Shown here: piece by piece, positions 12,024-21,916 of the stretch | Position numbering within the stretch: the stretch's first letter is position 1 | Layout of the letters: each line of letters opens with the position of its first letter | Origin: Xanthomonas arboricola | Lineage (GTDB): Bacteria; Pseudomonadota; Gammaproteobacteria; Xanthomonadales; Xanthomonadaceae | Reading direction: 5' to 3' | Assembly: GCF_002940665.1 (NCBI RefSeq) | Contig: NZ_MIGY01000003.1 | Span: 725,573 to 789,572 of the forward strand | Length of the DNA stretch: 64,000 nucleotides | The notes under the pieces: generated by a model | The model's database searches: none | The model's input: the letters and a program-made list of their open reading frames with translations, nothing else | Told to the model about the DNA's origin: nothing | Program-made: the position numbers and the translations under genes

Positions 12024-12650
12024 TTACTTCGAATACAACTCGACGATCAGCGCTTCGTTGATATCCGAAGGCAGGTCAGCGCGATCCGGAACGGCCTTGA
12101 ACACGCCGCTGAACTTCTTCGAATCGACTTCGACCCACGACGGCGTCATGTCGTGCTGCTCAGCCACGGTCAGGGCTTCCTGCACGCGAAGCTGCTTCTG
12201 TGCCTTTTCCGACAGCGTGATCGCATCGCCAGCCTTGATCTGGTACGAAGCCAGATTCACCGACTTGCCATTGACCAGCACGCCACGGTGCGACACCAGC
12301 TGGCGCGCGGCCGGACGGGTGACGGCAAAGCCCATGCGGTAGCAGACGTTGTCCAGACGGGTTTCCAGCAACTGCAGCAGGTTCTCGCCGGTGTTGCCCT
12401 TCTTGGTCGAGGCCTTCTTGTAGTAGTTGCGGAACTGACGCTCCAGCAAACCGTAGATACGCTTGACCTTCTGCTTTTCACGCAGCTGGGTAGCGTAGTC
12501 GGAGAGCTTGCCTTTGCGAGCCGCGCCGTGTTGGCCGGGCTTCTGCTCAAGCTTGCACTTGGAGTCCAGCGCACGCGCCGGGCTCTTGAGGGAAAGGTCG
12601 GCGCCTTCGCGGCGGGCGAGCTTACAGGTAGGACCGATATAACGAGCCAT
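12024..12650 (-). CDS. rpsD: 30S ribosomal protein S4
   Basis: 208 residues starting [19 protein letters not shown], with the S4 RNA-binding domain near the C-terminal half ([24 protein letters not shown]). A primary 16S rRNA binder. In E. coli S4 represses the alpha operon; whether that holds here is not shown. Between rpsK and rpoA. Confidence 0.98.
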   Translation of the reverse strand: MARYIGPTCKLARREGADLSLKSPARALDSKCKLEQKPGQHGAARKGKLSDYATQLREKQKVKRIYGLLERQFRNYYKKASTKKGNTGENLLQLLETRLDNVCYRMGFAVTRPAARQLVSHRGVLVNGKSVNLASYQIKAGDAITLSEKAQKQLRVQEALTVAEQHDMTPSWVEVDSKKFSGVFKAVPDRADLPSDINEALIVELYSK

Positions 12651-12665
12651 TTCTTATCGCTCCCT

Positions 12666-13058
12666 TTAGACGCGACGCTTCTTCGGCGGACGGCACCCGT
12701 TGTGCGGGATTGGCGTCACGTCGATGATGTTGGTGATCTTGTAGCCCACGTTGTTCAACGAACGCACGGCCGACTCACGGCCCGGACCCGGACCCTTGAT
12801 ACGTACTTCCAGCGACTTCACGCCATAGTCGAGCGCAGCGCGGCCAGCCTTTTCGGCGGCAACCTGAGCAGCGAACGGGGTCGACTTGCGCGAACCACGG
12901 AAACCGGCGCCGCCGGACGTAGCCCACGACAGTGCATTGCCCTGGCGATCGGTGATGGTGACGATGGTGTTGTTGAACGAAGCGTGGACGTGAGCGACGC
13001 CGTCAGTGATGACGCGCTTGATCTTCTTCTTCGTTTTCTTTTCTGCTGGCTTTGCCAT
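12666..13058 (-). CDS. rpsK: 30S ribosomal protein S11
   Basis: 130 residues starting [16 protein letters not shown] with the conserved [21 protein letters not shown] segment and C-terminal [14 protein letters not shown] platform protein at the mRNA exit site. 10 nt follow the rpsM stop. Confidence 0.98.
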   Translation of the reverse strand: MAKPAEKKTKKKIKRVITDGVAHVHASFNNTIVTITDRQGNALSWATSGGAGFRGSRKSTPFAAQVAAEKAGRAALDYGVKSLEVRIKGPGPGRESAVRSLNNVGYKITNIIDVTPIPHNGCRPPKKRRV

Positions 13059-13068
13059 GATCTATCCC

Positions 13069-13425
13069 TTACTTCCTGATCGCCTTGCGCGGACCCTTAC
13101 GGGTGCGGGCGTTGGTACGGGTGCGCTGACCACGCAGCGGGAGACCACGGCGATGACGCAGACCGCGATAGCAGCCCAGGTCCATCAGTCGCTTGATCGC
13201 GATACCGATTTCGCGGCGCAGGTCGCCTTCGACGACATACTTGCCGACCTCGGCGCGCAGGCGCTCGATTTCGGGTTCGGACAGATCACGAATCTTTGTG
13301 GTCGAGGTAACGCCTGCGGATTCGCAGAGCTTCTTCGAACGGGTACGGCCGATGCCGTAGATGCTTTGCAACCCGACCCAGACGTGCTTCTGGGCTGGCA
13401 GGTTGACGCCTGCAATACGCGCCAT
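13069..13425 (-). CDS. rpsM: 30S ribosomal protein S13
   Basis: 118 residues from the ATG at 13425 ([16 protein letters not shown]), the usual family start. The frame is open 16 codons further upstream, but that extension is not S13-like. It contains the helix-hairpin-helix region [12 protein letters not shown] and the basic tail [19 protein letters not shown]. It is the first gene after a 332-nt break in the superoperon. Confidence 0.97.
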   Translation of the reverse strand: MARIAGVNLPAQKHVWVGLQSIYGIGRTRSKKLCESAGVTSTTKIRDLSEPEIERLRAEVGKYVVEGDLRREIGIAIKRLMDLGCYRGLRHRRGLPLRGQRTRTNARTRKGPRKAIRK

Positions 13426-13757
13426 GACGCGATTCTCCAACTGAGTGATGGCCCGACAGCGCCCAGGCGCCATCCGGCAGGATGGATCAAAAGTGAACTC
13501 GGAATTGTAGCAAGGCCTCGGATTGCTTTGAAGCCCGTGGAACCAAAAGTTCCATGGACCCGGCGTGGGGAGTGTGCCCTCGCTCCGGCGCCGGACGATG
13601 TTGATCCAGAAAACTTCTCCGAATCGCCTGTACTACTCCCGCACAGGACCACTTCGTCACACCCGCGCGCGAGACGTCGCGCGAGCCGCCCTTCTGATCG
13701 GAAGATCGTGGCCCGGGAACCAGGCCGTCTTCACGCAATGAAGATCTAGTGTACCAC
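13426..13757 (-). other. 332-nt gap between secY and rpsM without rpmJ
   Basis: In many proteobacteria rpmJ (L36, 37-41 codons) lies here. I searched the minus-strand frames for a short basic Cys/His-containing protein and find none. The region holds a small hairpin (TGGAAC / GTTCCA, 13538-13554). It could house a promoter for rpsM-rpsK-rpsD-rpoA, but I see no consensus hexamers I would defend. Confidence 0.6.
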
Positions 13758-15125
13758 TTAACTGCGCGCCAGACCGCCGCGCGAGCCACCCTTGAGGTTG
13801 GCCTTCTTCAGCAGACTCTCATACTGATGCGACATCAGATGGGCCTGGATCTGCGCGATGAAGTCCATCACCACCACCACGGCGATCAGCAACGACGTAC
13901 CACCGAAGTGGAACGAGGTGCCCAGCTGGGTGCGCATGATTTCCGGCAGCAGGCAGACGATCACCAGGTACAACGAACCTGCCGCAGTCAGGCGGGTCAG
14001 CACGCCGTCCACATAGTCAGCCGTCGCCTTGCCCGGACGGATACCCGGAATCAGTGCGCCCGACTTCTTGAGGTTGTCGGCGGTTTCCTGCGAGTTGAAC
14101 ACCAGCGCGGTATAGAAGAACGCGAAGCCGATGATCAGCGCAGCGAACACCAGCATGTGCACCGGCTCGCCAGGCCCAAGCGCATTGGCAATCTTCTGCA
14201 GCCACGAACCCACGCCACTGCCGGATGCCGCCTGACCGGACCACATCGACAGCGTGGCCGGGAAGGCCAGGATGCTGGAGGCGAAGATCGGCGGAATCAC
14301 GCCTGCCATGTTGAGCTTCAGCGGCAGGAACGACGTCTGGTTCATGTATGCATTGCGACCGCCCTGGCGGCGCGCGTAATTGACCGTAATACGTCGCTGC
14401 CCGCGCTCGACAAACACCACAAACAGCGTGAACGCCAGAATGGTGATGACGATCAGCAGCAGCGAAATGAAGCTCAGATTGCCTTCGCGGAAGGCCTCGA
14501 CGGTCTGGATCGCCGCCGACGGAAGGCCTGCCACGATGCCAGCGAAGATGATCAGCGATACGCCGTTACCGATGCCACGCTCAGTGACTTGCTCGCCCAC
14601 CCACATCAGGAAGATGGTGCCGGCAGTCAGCGCAATCACTGCGGTGAGCACAAAGCCCATGCCCGGCGCGTACACCACCGGAGCGCCACCAGGCGCGGTC
14701 TGGTTCTGCAGTGCCAGCGCGATACTGCCGCCCTGCACCACCGCCAGCAACACCGCACCGATGCGCGAATACTGGGTGATCTTGCGTCGGCCGGATTCGC
14801 CTTCCTTCTGCATCGCCTTGAGGGCGGGAAAGATGTGCGTGGCCAACTGGATCACGATCGATGCCGAGATATACGGCATCACATTCAACGCAAAAATACT
14901 GAAACGGTGCAGGGCGCCGCCCGAGAACATGTTGAACATGTCCACGATGCCGCCGCCCTGCGCCTGCATCAACGAAAGCATGGCATCGGGATTCACGCCC
15001 GGCACCGGCACATAGCAGCCGATGCGATAGACGATCAATGCCCCGAGGACGAACAGTAGCCGCTGGCGAAGTTCCGTGAACTTGCCGAGCCCGCCACCGA
15101 GGTTACCAATGCCAGCCTGCGCCAT
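13758..15125 (-). CDS. secY: Protein translocase subunit SecY
   Basis: 455-residue ten-helix channel of the Sec translocon. It begins [23 protein letters not shown], with the plug/TM1-2 region ([13 protein letters not shown]...[16 protein letters not shown]) and cytoplasmic loops rich in Arg/Lys. It follows rplO after 7 nt, as in the spc operon. It exports the envelope and secreted proteins of this window (the S8 proteases, amidase and lipoproteins). Confidence 0.98.
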   Translation of the reverse strand: MAQAGIGNLGGGLGKFTELRQRLLFVLGALIVYRIGCYVPVPGVNPDAMLSLMQAQGGGIVDMFNMFSGGALHRFSIFALNVMPYISASIVIQLATHIFPALKAMQKEGESGRRKITQYSRIGAVLLAVVQGGSIALALQNQTAPGGAPVVYAPGMGFVLTAVIALTAGTIFLMWVGEQVTERGIGNGVSLIIFAGIVAGLPSAAIQTVEAFREGNLSFISLLLIVITILAFTLFVVFVERGQRRITVNYARRQGGRNAYMNQTSFLPLKLNMAGVIPPIFASSILAFPATLSMWSGQAASGSGVGSWLQKIANALGPGEPVHMLVFAALIIGFAFFYTALVFNSQETADNLKKSGALIPGIRPGKATADYVDGVLTRLTAAGSLYLVIVCLLPEIMRTQLGTSFHFGGTSLLIAVVVVMDFIAQIQAHLMSHQYESLLKKANLKGGSRGGLARS

Positions 15126-15132
15126 CTGCCGA

Positions 15133-15576
15133 TTACTCCTCTACGCTGCCGCCGGCAGCTTCGATTGCTGCCTTGGCGCCCGCACTTGCGGCGACACCCT
15201 TCAGCACGAACTTCTTGCTCAGCTCGCCCTTCAGCACGATCTTCGCCTTCTTGGCGCGGCTCGGGACCAGATTGGCCGCACGCAGCGCTGCGAAGTCGAT
15301 CTCACCGGCTTCCAGCTTGTCCAGCTGGTAGGACAACACTTCGGCACTGTCACGCGCCATCTTGGAACGGAAGCCGATCTTCGGCAGACGGCGCTGCATC
15401 GGAGTCTGGCCGCCTTCGAAGCCGGCCTTGATCTTGCCGCCGCCCTTGCGAGCGAACGAACCCTTGTGGCCGCGGCCGCAGGTCTTGCCAAGGCCGGAGC
15501 CGATGCCACGACCGACGCGGGTGCGCTCGGTACGGGCGCCGTCGGCGGGCTTGAGGTCATTGAGATGCAAAGTCAT
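15133..15576 (-). CDS. rplO: 50S ribosomal protein L15
   Basis: 147 residues from the ATG at 15576 ([18 protein letters not shown]); five upstream in-frame codons are excluded because the family starts here. The Gly/Lys-rich loop ([17 protein letters not shown]) threads into 23S rRNA. It is followed closely by secY. Confidence 0.97.
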   Translation of the reverse strand: MTLHLNDLKPADGARTERTRVGRGIGSGLGKTCGRGHKGSFARKGGGKIKAGFEGGQTPMQRRLPKIGFRSKMARDSAEVLSYQLDKLEAGEIDFAALRAANLVPSRAKKAKIVLKGELSKKFVLKGVAASAGAKAAIEAAGGSVEE

Positions 15577-15580
15577 GGGA

Positions 15581-15772
15581 TTAGTCCTCAACCTTGACGA
15601 GGTAGTGAACGGTGTTGATCAGACCGCGAACCTGCGGGCTGTCCTTCAGTTCACGCACATCGTTGAGCTTATTCAGGCCCAACGCACGCACCGACAGGCG
15701 GTGACGCGACTGGGTTCCACGCAGGCCACGCACCAGGCGCACCTTCACGGTCTTGTTGGTGTCCTTAGCCAT
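15581..15772 (-). CDS. rpmD: 50S ribosomal protein L30
   Basis: 63 residues, [19 protein letters not shown] onwards. The ATG at 15772 lies inside the end of rpsE: the overlap ATGGCTAA contains both the rpmD start and the rpsE stop, which suggests translational coupling. Confidence 0.96.
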
Positions 15773-16307
15773 GGTTGAGCTCCTCCACCTTCTTGCCGCG
15801 CTTGGCCGCAACACGGGCCGGCGACTGCACTTCCGACAGACCCTTCAGGGTTGCACGGACCAGGTTGATCGGATTACGCGAACCAACCGCCTTGGCCAGC
15901 ACGTTCTTGACGCCGACCGCTTCCAGCACGGCGCGCATGGCACCGCCGGCGATGACGCCCGTACCTTCCGAAGCCGGCTGCATATAGACGCGTGCTGCGC
16001 CATGGCCGGACTTGACGGCATGCCACAAGGTACCGTTGTTCAGATCGACAGTGGCCAGGTTCTTGCGCGCCTGCTCCATCGACTTCTGGATGGCGACCGG
16101 CACTTCGCGCGCCTTGCCATAACCGAAACCGACCTTGCCCAGACCATCGCCGACCACGGTCAGCGCGGTGAAGGTGAACTGGCGACCGCCCTTGACCGTC
16201 TTGCTGACGCGATTGACCGCGACCAGCTTTTCGATCATGCCATCGTCGACTTTCTCTTCGCGGTTACGGTCGCGATCACGACCCCGCGGTGCACGTTCTT
16301 CTGCCAT
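15765..16307 (-). CDS. rpsE: 30S ribosomal protein S5
   Basis: 180 residues. It begins with a charged region ([15 protein letters not shown]), followed by the double-stranded RNA-binding fold ([20 protein letters not shown]) and the C-terminal S5 domain. Involved in decoding accuracy. It overlaps rpmD by 8 nt, and 159 nt separate it from the upstream rplR. Confidence 0.97.
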
Positions 16308-16405
16308 CTTGATTCCTTGATTGATTGAGTATGTACGGCTCGAAGCCGCTTATGGTTGTGGAGTCACGCTGTGTTCCCGGCACCGTTGCAAAAGAACGGG
16401 ACGGT

Positions 16406-16454
16406 CCGGCATCTCCCCTGCCGGCGGTAACGCGAATGTGGCCGATGGCCACAT
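16406..16454 (-). promoter_or_regulatory. Two hairpins between rplR and rpsE
   Basis: The 159-nt spacer contains CCGGCA / TGCCGG (16406-16411 and 16419-16424) and ATGTGGCC / GGCCACAT (16436-16443 and 16447-16454), both perfect. Possibly processing or attenuation elements; function is inferred. Confidence 0.45.
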
Positions 16455-16466
16455 CCGCAGCAGTGC

Positions 16467-16826
16467 TTAGAACTGCAGGCCGCCTTCGCGAGCTGCGTCG
16501 GCCAGCGCCTTGATACGGCCATGGTAGCGGTAGCCCGAGCGGTCGAATGCGACCTTCTCGATGCCCGCAGCCTTGGCGCGCTCGGCGATCAGCTTGCCGA
16601 CCTTGACGGCCGCATCGCTGTTCTTGCCGTTCTTCAGGCCTTCCTTGACGTCGGCCTGCAGGGTGTTCGCCGCAGCGATCACCTTGGAGCCATCGGCGGT
16701 GAAGACCTGCGCATACAGATGCTGGCCGGTGCGCAGCACCGACAGGCGAGCGACGCCCAGTTCACGGATGTGCGAACGGGTGGACTTGGCGCGACGCAGA
16801 CGGGCGATGTTCTTGTTGATGCTCAT
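16467..16826 (-). CDS. rplR: 50S ribosomal protein L18
   Basis: 119 residues from the ATG at 16826 ([19 protein letters not shown]). It binds 5S rRNA together with L5, which is encoded upstream. The open frame extends upstream toward rplF, but that part is not L18-like. Confidence 0.97.
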   Translation of the reverse strand: MSINKNIARLRRAKSTRSHIRELGVARLSVLRTGQHLYAQVFTADGSKVIAAANTLQADVKEGLKNGKNSDAAVKVGKLIAERAKAAGIEKVAFDRSGYRYHGRIKALADAAREGGLQF

Positions 16827-16914
16827 GATATTTATCCTACGGAAGCTGAAGGGAAAGCGCGCTCCTATCAAAAGTCCGCACAGGGATGTGCGGGCTCTTG
16901 CGAGGGACTCGCCA

Positions 16915-17442
16915 TTAAGCCTTCTTGGCTTCCTTGCGAATGATGACTTCACCGGCGTACTTCACACCCTTGCCCTTATAGGGCTCCGGCGGACGGAAAC
17001 CGCGAATCTTGGCGGCAACTTCGCCGACGCGCTGCTTGTCGGCGCCCTGGACCACGATTTCGGTCTGGGTCGGGGTCGACAGCGTGATGCCTTCCGGCGC
17101 CACGAACACCAGCGGATGCGAGAAACCGAGCGACAGGCTCAGGTCCTTGCCCTGCATGGCGGCACGGTAACCGACGCCGACCAGCTCGAGCTTGCGCTCG
17201 AAGCCCTCGGACACACCCTTGACCATGTTGGCCAGGATGGCGCGCACGGTGCCGGTGATGGCAATCTGCGACGGTTCGTTGGCCGACAGCGTGGCAACGT
17301 CGCCGTCGATGGCGATTTCGACGCCAACCGGCTTCGGCAGGGTCAGGGTGCCCTTCGGGCCCTTGACGCTGACCAGCTCGGGCTGGACCTTGAGTTCAAC
17401 ACCCTTCGGAAGGGAAACAGGCTTCTTGGCTACACGGGACAT
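16915..17442 (-). CDS. rplF: 50S ribosomal protein L6
   Basis: 175 residues starting [19 protein letters not shown], with two repeated L6 domains and the conserved C-terminal [14 protein letters not shown]. It lies at the factor-binding region of the large subunit. Standard position between rpsH and rplR. Confidence 0.98.
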   Translation of the reverse strand: MSRVAKKPVSLPKGVELKVQPELVSVKGPKGTLTLPKPVGVEIAIDGDVATLSANEPSQIAITGTVRAILANMVKGVSEGFERKLELVGVGYRAAMQGKDLSLSLGFSHPLVFVAPEGITLSTPTQTEIVVQGADKQRVGEVAAKIRGFRPPEPYKGKGVKYAGEVIIRKEAKKA

Positions 17443-17457
17443 GATCGATTCCTTCCC

Positions 17458-17856
17458 TTAGGCCACGAAGCACAGGACTTCACCACCAACGCCGGCTTCG
17501 CGAGCCTGCGCATCGGTCATGATGCCCTTCGACGTGGAGATGATGGCGATACCCAGGCCGCCAAGGACCTTGGGCAGCTCGGTCTTGCCGCGGTACTGGC
17601 GCAGGCCCGAGCGCGAGAAACGCTTCAGGGTCTCGATGACCGGACGGCCTTCGAAATACTTCAGCACGATTTCCAGCTCCGACTTGTTGTTCTCGGTCGC
17701 TGTCACGCGCAGGTCGGTGATGTAACCCTCGTCCTTCAGGACCTGGGCGATCGCGACCTTGATCTTGGACGACGGCAATTTCACCGTCTGCTTACCGACC
17801 GCGGCCGCATTCTTGATGCGTACCAGCAGGTCGGCGATGGGATCAGTCATGCTCAT
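17458..17856 (-). CDS. rpsH: 30S ribosomal protein S8
   Basis: 132 residues from [17 protein letters not shown]; an ATG two codons later is an alternative start. It binds the central domain of 16S rRNA. In E. coli S8 represses the spc operon by binding mRNA near rplE. Here a 205-nt structured gap lies directly upstream of its start. Confidence 0.97.
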
Positions 17857-17980
17857 ATGAGTACCTTTGAGTGCACCGATATCCGCTTTCGCGAAAATCT
17901 TGTGTTTTCCTGGGGATGGGCCAGGACCCTTTACGCCATGCCGGGCCCATGCGGGCAAGACAGAAGCGGAAGTATACGAC

Positions 17981-18054
17981 AAAAGAGCCCGACTTGCGTC
18001 GGACTCCCTTGTTGAACAGAACCATCCTGTTCAAGCCGGCCGCGAACAGCCGGC
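17981..18054 (-). promoter_or_regulatory. Hairpin cluster between rpsN and rpsH
   Basis: Three stems lie within the 205-nt spacer: GCCGG/CCGGC (18035-18054), TTGAACAG/CTGTTCAA (18012-18019 and 18027-18034), and a terminator-like stem (17986-18005, GUCGG-type with one G-U pair). The last is followed on the minus strand by CUUUU. A TATACT hexamer follows shortly after (plus strand 17972-17977) without a good -35. It looks like an attenuation or processing point inside the spc operon. Confidence 0.5.
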
Positions 18055-18061
18055 AATGCTG

Positions 18062-18367
18062 TTACCAGCTTGCCTTGCGCAGGCCCGGAACGTCGCCGTT
18101 CATCGTGGCCTTGCGCAGCATGTTGCGACCCAGACCGAACTTGCGGTAGACACCGCGCGGACGACCGGACAACTCGCAACGGTTGCGGTGGCGGCTCGGC
18201 GACGAATCGCGCGGCAGCTTCTGCAACTTGGTTGACGCGTCGATCTTCTCTTCGTAGGACGCATCCTGACTGGAGAGGATCTTCTTCAGCGCATCACGCT
18301 TGCCGGCGAATTTCTTCGCCAGCTTTGCACGCTTGATGTCGCGGTGGATCATGGAGGTCTTTGCCAT
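18062..18367 (-). CDS. rpsN: 30S ribosomal protein S14
   Basis: 101 residues, the long zinc-free form (no CXXC pairs), starting [17 protein letters not shown] and ending [11 protein letters not shown]. Located at the 30S head. 18 nt after rplE. Confidence 0.97.
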
Positions 18368-18385
18368 TTCGGATGTCCTCGACGG

Positions 18386-18928
18386 TCAGTTACGGAACGG
18401 GAACTTGAACGCTGCCAGCAGCGCCTTCGCTTCCGCATCCGTCTTGGCGGTGGTGGTGATGGCGATATCCATACCGCGAATCGCGTCGACGGCGTCGAAG
18501 TCGATTTCCGGGAAGATGATCTGTTCCTTCACACCCATGTTGAAGTTGCCACGACCGTCAAAGGAACGACCGGAAACACCACGAAAGTCGCGCACGCGCG
18601 GCAGCGAGATGTTGATCAGACGATCCAGAAACTCGTACATCTTGGCGCGACGCAACGTGGTCTTGCAGCCGATCGGCCAACCGTCACGAATCTTGAACGA
18701 TGCGACCGAAACGCGCGACTTGGTGACCACCGGCTTCTGACCGGAGATCTTGGACATGTCGGCGACCGCATTTTCCAGAATCTTCTTGTTGGTAGCCGCC
18801 TCGCCCACGCCCATGTTGAGCGTGACCTTGACCAGCTTCGGCACTTCCATCGGATTGGTGTAGCCGAACTCCTTCATCAGGGCCGGCACCACGTTTTCCT
18901 TGTAAAACTTTTCGAGACGAGTGTTCAT
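18386..18928 (-). CDS. rplE: 50S ribosomal protein L5
   Basis: 180 residues with [18 protein letters not shown] and the terminal [20 protein letters not shown]. Binds 5S rRNA and contacts the P-site tRNA. Between rplX and rpsN. Confidence 0.98.
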
Positions 18929-18939
18929 GATCGCATTCC

Positions 18940-19257
18940 TCAGGCGTCGAGCGCCTCACCGCTGGAGCGGAACACACGCAATTTGCGTCCATCCTCCAGC
19001 ACCTTGAAGCCAACGCGCTCGCCCTTGCCCGTTGCCGGGTTGACGATATTGACGTTGGAGATATGGATCGACGCTTCACGCTCGACCACGCCGCCGGCGA
19101 CACCCGCCTGCGGGTTCGGCTTGGTGTGGCGCTTGATGACGTTGGCATTGGAGACGATCACGCGATCGCCGTCCACACGCACAACTTCACCCTGCTTACC
19201 CTTGTCCTTGCCGGTGTTGATGACGACCTGGTCGCCCTTCTTGATACGGTTAGCCAT
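18940..19257 (-). CDS. rplX: 50S ribosomal protein L24
   Basis: 105 residues with the KOW motif [20 protein letters not shown] near the N-terminus. An assembly-initiator protein of the large subunit. Standard first segment of the spc cluster after rplN. Confidence 0.98.
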
Positions 19258-19272
19258 GTATATGTCCTCCGC

Positions 19273-19641
19273 TCACAGCACTTCGGGAGCGAGCGAGACG
19301 ATCTTCATGAACTTCTCGGAACGCAGCTCGCGCGTCACCGGCCCGAAGATGCGGGTCCCGATCGGCTCCTGCTTATTGTTCAACAGCACAGCGGCGTTGC
19401 CATCGAAGCGGATCAGCGAACCGTCGGGACGGCGCACACCCTTGCGGGTACGCACCACGACGGCGTCGTAGACTTCGCCCTTCTTGACCTTGCCACGCGG
19501 AATGGCGTCCTTGACGGTCACCTTGATGATGTCGCCAATGTGTGCATAGCGGCGCTTGGAGCCGCCCAGCACCTTGATGCACATCACTTCCTTGGCACCC
19601 GAATTGTCGGCGACATCGAGGTAGCTCTGCATCTGGATCAT
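19273..19641 (-). CDS. rplN: 50S ribosomal protein L14
   Basis: 122 residues, [28 protein letters not shown] onward, a highly conserved family with full length. It lies at the intersubunit face. Confidence 0.98.
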
Positions 19642-19655
19642 GATTCAGATCTCCC

Positions 19656-19925
19656 TTATTCGGCCGAACGGGTGACGATTTCGACCACCCGCCAGTTCTT
19701 GGTCTTGGACATTGGAGCAATCTCGGTCACACGCACGACGTCGCCTTCGTTGCAGGCATTGTCGGCGTCGTGTGCGTGAAGCTTGGACGAGCGCTTGATG
19801 TACTTACCGTACAACGGGTGCTTGACCTGGCGCTCCACCAACACGGTGACCGTCTTGTCCATCTTGTTGCTGACGACACGGCCTTCGACCGTGCGCAGCG
19901 CTTGCTTTTCGTTGTTGTCGCTCAT
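19656..19925 (-). CDS. rpsQ: 30S ribosomal protein S17
   Basis: 89 residues with the OB-fold core [17 protein letters not shown] and [21 protein letters not shown] primary 16S rRNA binder; last gene of the S10 segment. Confidence 0.97.
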   Translation of the reverse strand: MSDNNEKQALRTVEGRVVSNKMDKTVTVLVERQVKHPLYGKYIKRSSKLHAHDADNACNEGDVVRVTEIAPMSKTKNWRVVEIVTRSAE

Positions 19926-19936
19926 CGCGGCCGTCC

Positions 19937-20122
19937 TTACTTGGTGCTGCCGAGCAGGTACTTGACGCGAGCAATCTCGCGGCGCACCCGGCGGGTATCG
20001 TGGGTCTTCGGCAGCTGGCCGGTGACCTGCTGCATACGGAGCGAGAACTGCTCCTTACGCAGATCGGTCAGGTGGGCCTTCAGTTCGTCAGCCGACTTCT
20101 CGCGGAGTTGTTTGATATCCAT
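19937..20122 (-). CDS. rpmC: 50S ribosomal protein L29
   Basis: 61 residues, a two-helix protein ([18 protein letters not shown]...). Its ATG overlaps the rplP stop by one nucleotide (TGATG). Located at the exit-tunnel rim. Confidence 0.97.
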   Translation of the reverse strand: MDIKQLREKSADELKAHLTDLRKEQFSLRMQQVTGQLPKTHDTRRVRREIARVKYLLGSTK

Positions 20123-20535
20123 CAGCGCACCGTCCGGGTCACGAAAGTGGTGGTCACCGACAATTTCGCGGCGGCAAGGCGGAACGCCTCACGTGCGATA
20201 TCTTCGGGAATACCCTCGATTTCATAGATCATGCGGCCCGGTTGAATCTGCGCGACCCAGTACTCCACGTTGCCCTTACCGGAGCCCATGCGGACTTCGA
20301 TCGGCTTCTTGGTGATCGGCTTGTCGGGGAACACACGGATCCACATCTTGCCGCCCTTCTTGACGTGGCGGCTGATCGTACGACGTGCTGCTTCAATCTG
20401 ACGCGCGGTCAGCTGACCGTGCGCGGTTGCCTTGAGGCCGTACTCGCCGAAGCTGACGGCGTTTCCGCTCCATGCCAGGCCGTCGTTACGGCCCTTGTGC
20501 ATCTTGCGATATTTGGTTCGCTTGGGTTGCAACAT
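20122..20535 (-). CDS. rplP: 50S ribosomal protein L16
   Basis: 137 residues, [19 protein letters not shown] onward, with the conserved [18 protein letters not shown] segment near the peptidyl-transferase centre. The start lies 5 nt after rpsC. Its stop is coupled to rpmC. Confidence 0.98.
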
Positions 20536-20540
20536 TGCCG

Positions 20541-21275
20541 TTACCTCGCTTCACGAGCCGGGCGCGAAGGACGGTCACCACGGTCGCCGCGATCGTTACG
20601 ATCGTTGCGCGGGCTGTCGTCCTGCTTCTCCTGGCCAACCTGGGAGAAGTCGAAGACCTCGCCCTTATAGATCCAGACCTTGATGCCGATGATGCCGTAC
20701 GTCGTGGACGCTTCGGCAAAACCGTAATCGATGTCGGCACGTAGCGTGTGCAGCGGCACGCGGCCTTCGCGGTACCACTCCGAACGGGCGATTTCTGCAC
20801 CGTTGAGGCGGCCAGCCACGTTGACCTTGATGCCCAGGGCACCCAAGCGCATCGCGTTGCCGACCGAGCGCTTCATTGCGCGGCGGAACATGATGCGACG
20901 CTCAAGCTGCTGCGCGATCGACTCGGCGACCAGCTGCGCATCCAGCTCCGGCTTGCGCACTTCGGTGACGTTGATGTGGGCAGGAACACCCATCATCGCG
21001 CTCACTTCCTTACGCAGCTTTTCGATGTCCTCGCCACGCTTGCCGATCACCACGCCCGGACGGGCGGTGTGAATCGTCACGCGGGCGGTTTTGGCAGGGC
21101 GCTCGATCAAGATCTTGCTGATACCTGCCTGCGCGAGCTTCTTGCGCAGCATTTCACGCACTTTCAGGTCGGCTGCCAGGTAGGCGGCGAAGTCGGCCTT
21201 GCTTGCGTACCACTTGGAATTCCAGTCCTTGGCGATGCCAAGGCGAATTCCAGTCGGATGAACTTTATGACCCAT
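20541..21275 (-). CDS. rpsC: 30S ribosomal protein S3
   Basis: 244 residues with a KH domain ([21 protein letters not shown]) and the S3 C-terminal domain. Beyond the usual end is an unusual hydrophilic tail built of Arg/Asp motifs (NDR, GDR, about residues 225-244), likely disordered. Located at mRNA entry in the 30S head. Confidence 0.97.
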
Positions 21276-21292
21276 GGTCTTTTCCTTTCCGC

Positions 21293-21628
21293 TTACTTGG
21301 CGGCGCCGACAATCACAGTGATGTGACTGGTGCGCTTGAGGATGCGGGTACCGCGGCCTTTCGCCCGCGCCATGAAACGCTTCAGTGAGGGACCTTCATC
21401 AACCATGATGGTCTTGACCTTCAGCTCGTCGACATCCGCGCCCTGATTGTTCTCGGCATTAGCAATAGCCGACTCCACAACCTTCTTGATCAGGTGCGCA
21501 GCCTTCTTGTCCGAGAACTTCAGCAGATTGACCGCACGTTCGGCGGACAGTCCACGCACCTGGTCAGCGACCAGGCGGGCCTTCTGCGGGGAGATGCGCG
21601 CGGTGCGCAGGATTGCTTTCGCTTCCAT
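21293..21628 (-). CDS. rplV: 50S ribosomal protein L22
   Basis: 111 residues from the ATG at 21628 ([19 protein letters not shown]). An ATG two codons upstream (21634) is in frame, but it abuts the GGAGAG ribosome-binding site. The downstream ATG has about 8 nt spacing and matches the family start. L22 lines the exit tunnel with its long beta hairpin. Confidence 0.96.
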   Translation of the reverse strand: MEAKAILRTARISPQKARLVADQVRGLSAERAVNLLKFSDKKAAHLIKKVVESAIANAENNQGADVDELKVKTIMVDEGPSLKRFMARAKGRGTRILKRTSHITVIVGAAK

Positions 21629-21640
21629 CGTCATCTCTCC

Positions 21641-21910
21641 TTACCTGCTCGACTTCTTGTCGCCACCGTGACCCTTGAAGGTCCGGGTGACGGCAAATTC
21701 GCCGAGCTTGTGGCCGACCATATTCTCGTTGACGAGCACCGGAATGTGGTTCTTGCCGTTATGCACGGCGATGGTGATGCCTACCATTTCCGGCAGGATC
21801 ATCGAACGGCGCGACCAGGTCTTGATCGGCTTCTTGCTACCCGCAGCGGACTCCACCTTCTTTGCAAGGTGGTGATCGACGAACGGGCCCTTCTTGAGTG
21901 AACGTGCCAT
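21641..21910 (-). CDS. rpsS: 30S ribosomal protein S19
   Basis: 89 residues, [19 protein letters not shown] onward, with the conserved [16 protein letters not shown] and [13 protein letters not shown]. Binds at the 30S head with S13. Follows rplB after 6 nt. Confidence 0.98.
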   Translation of the reverse strand: MARSLKKGPFVDHHLAKKVESAAGSKKPIKTWSRRSMILPEMVGITIAVHNGKNHIPVLVNENMVGHKLGEFAVTRTFKGHGGDKKSSR

Positions 21911-21916
21911 GGTCGA

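Noticed and set aside
13426-13757. rpmJ in the secY-rpsM gap
   Set aside because: No frame on the minus strand resembles L36 of either the 37-38 or the 41-residue type.
17958-17980. Internal promoter before rpsH
   Set aside because: TATACT is present, but the hexamer 17 nt upstream does not resemble TTGACA, so I do not annotate it as a promoter.
21629-21634. Upstream ATG for rplV (and the equivalent for rplD at 23662)
   Set aside because: It abuts the GGAGAG ribosome-binding site. The ATG two codons later has proper spacing and matches the family start.
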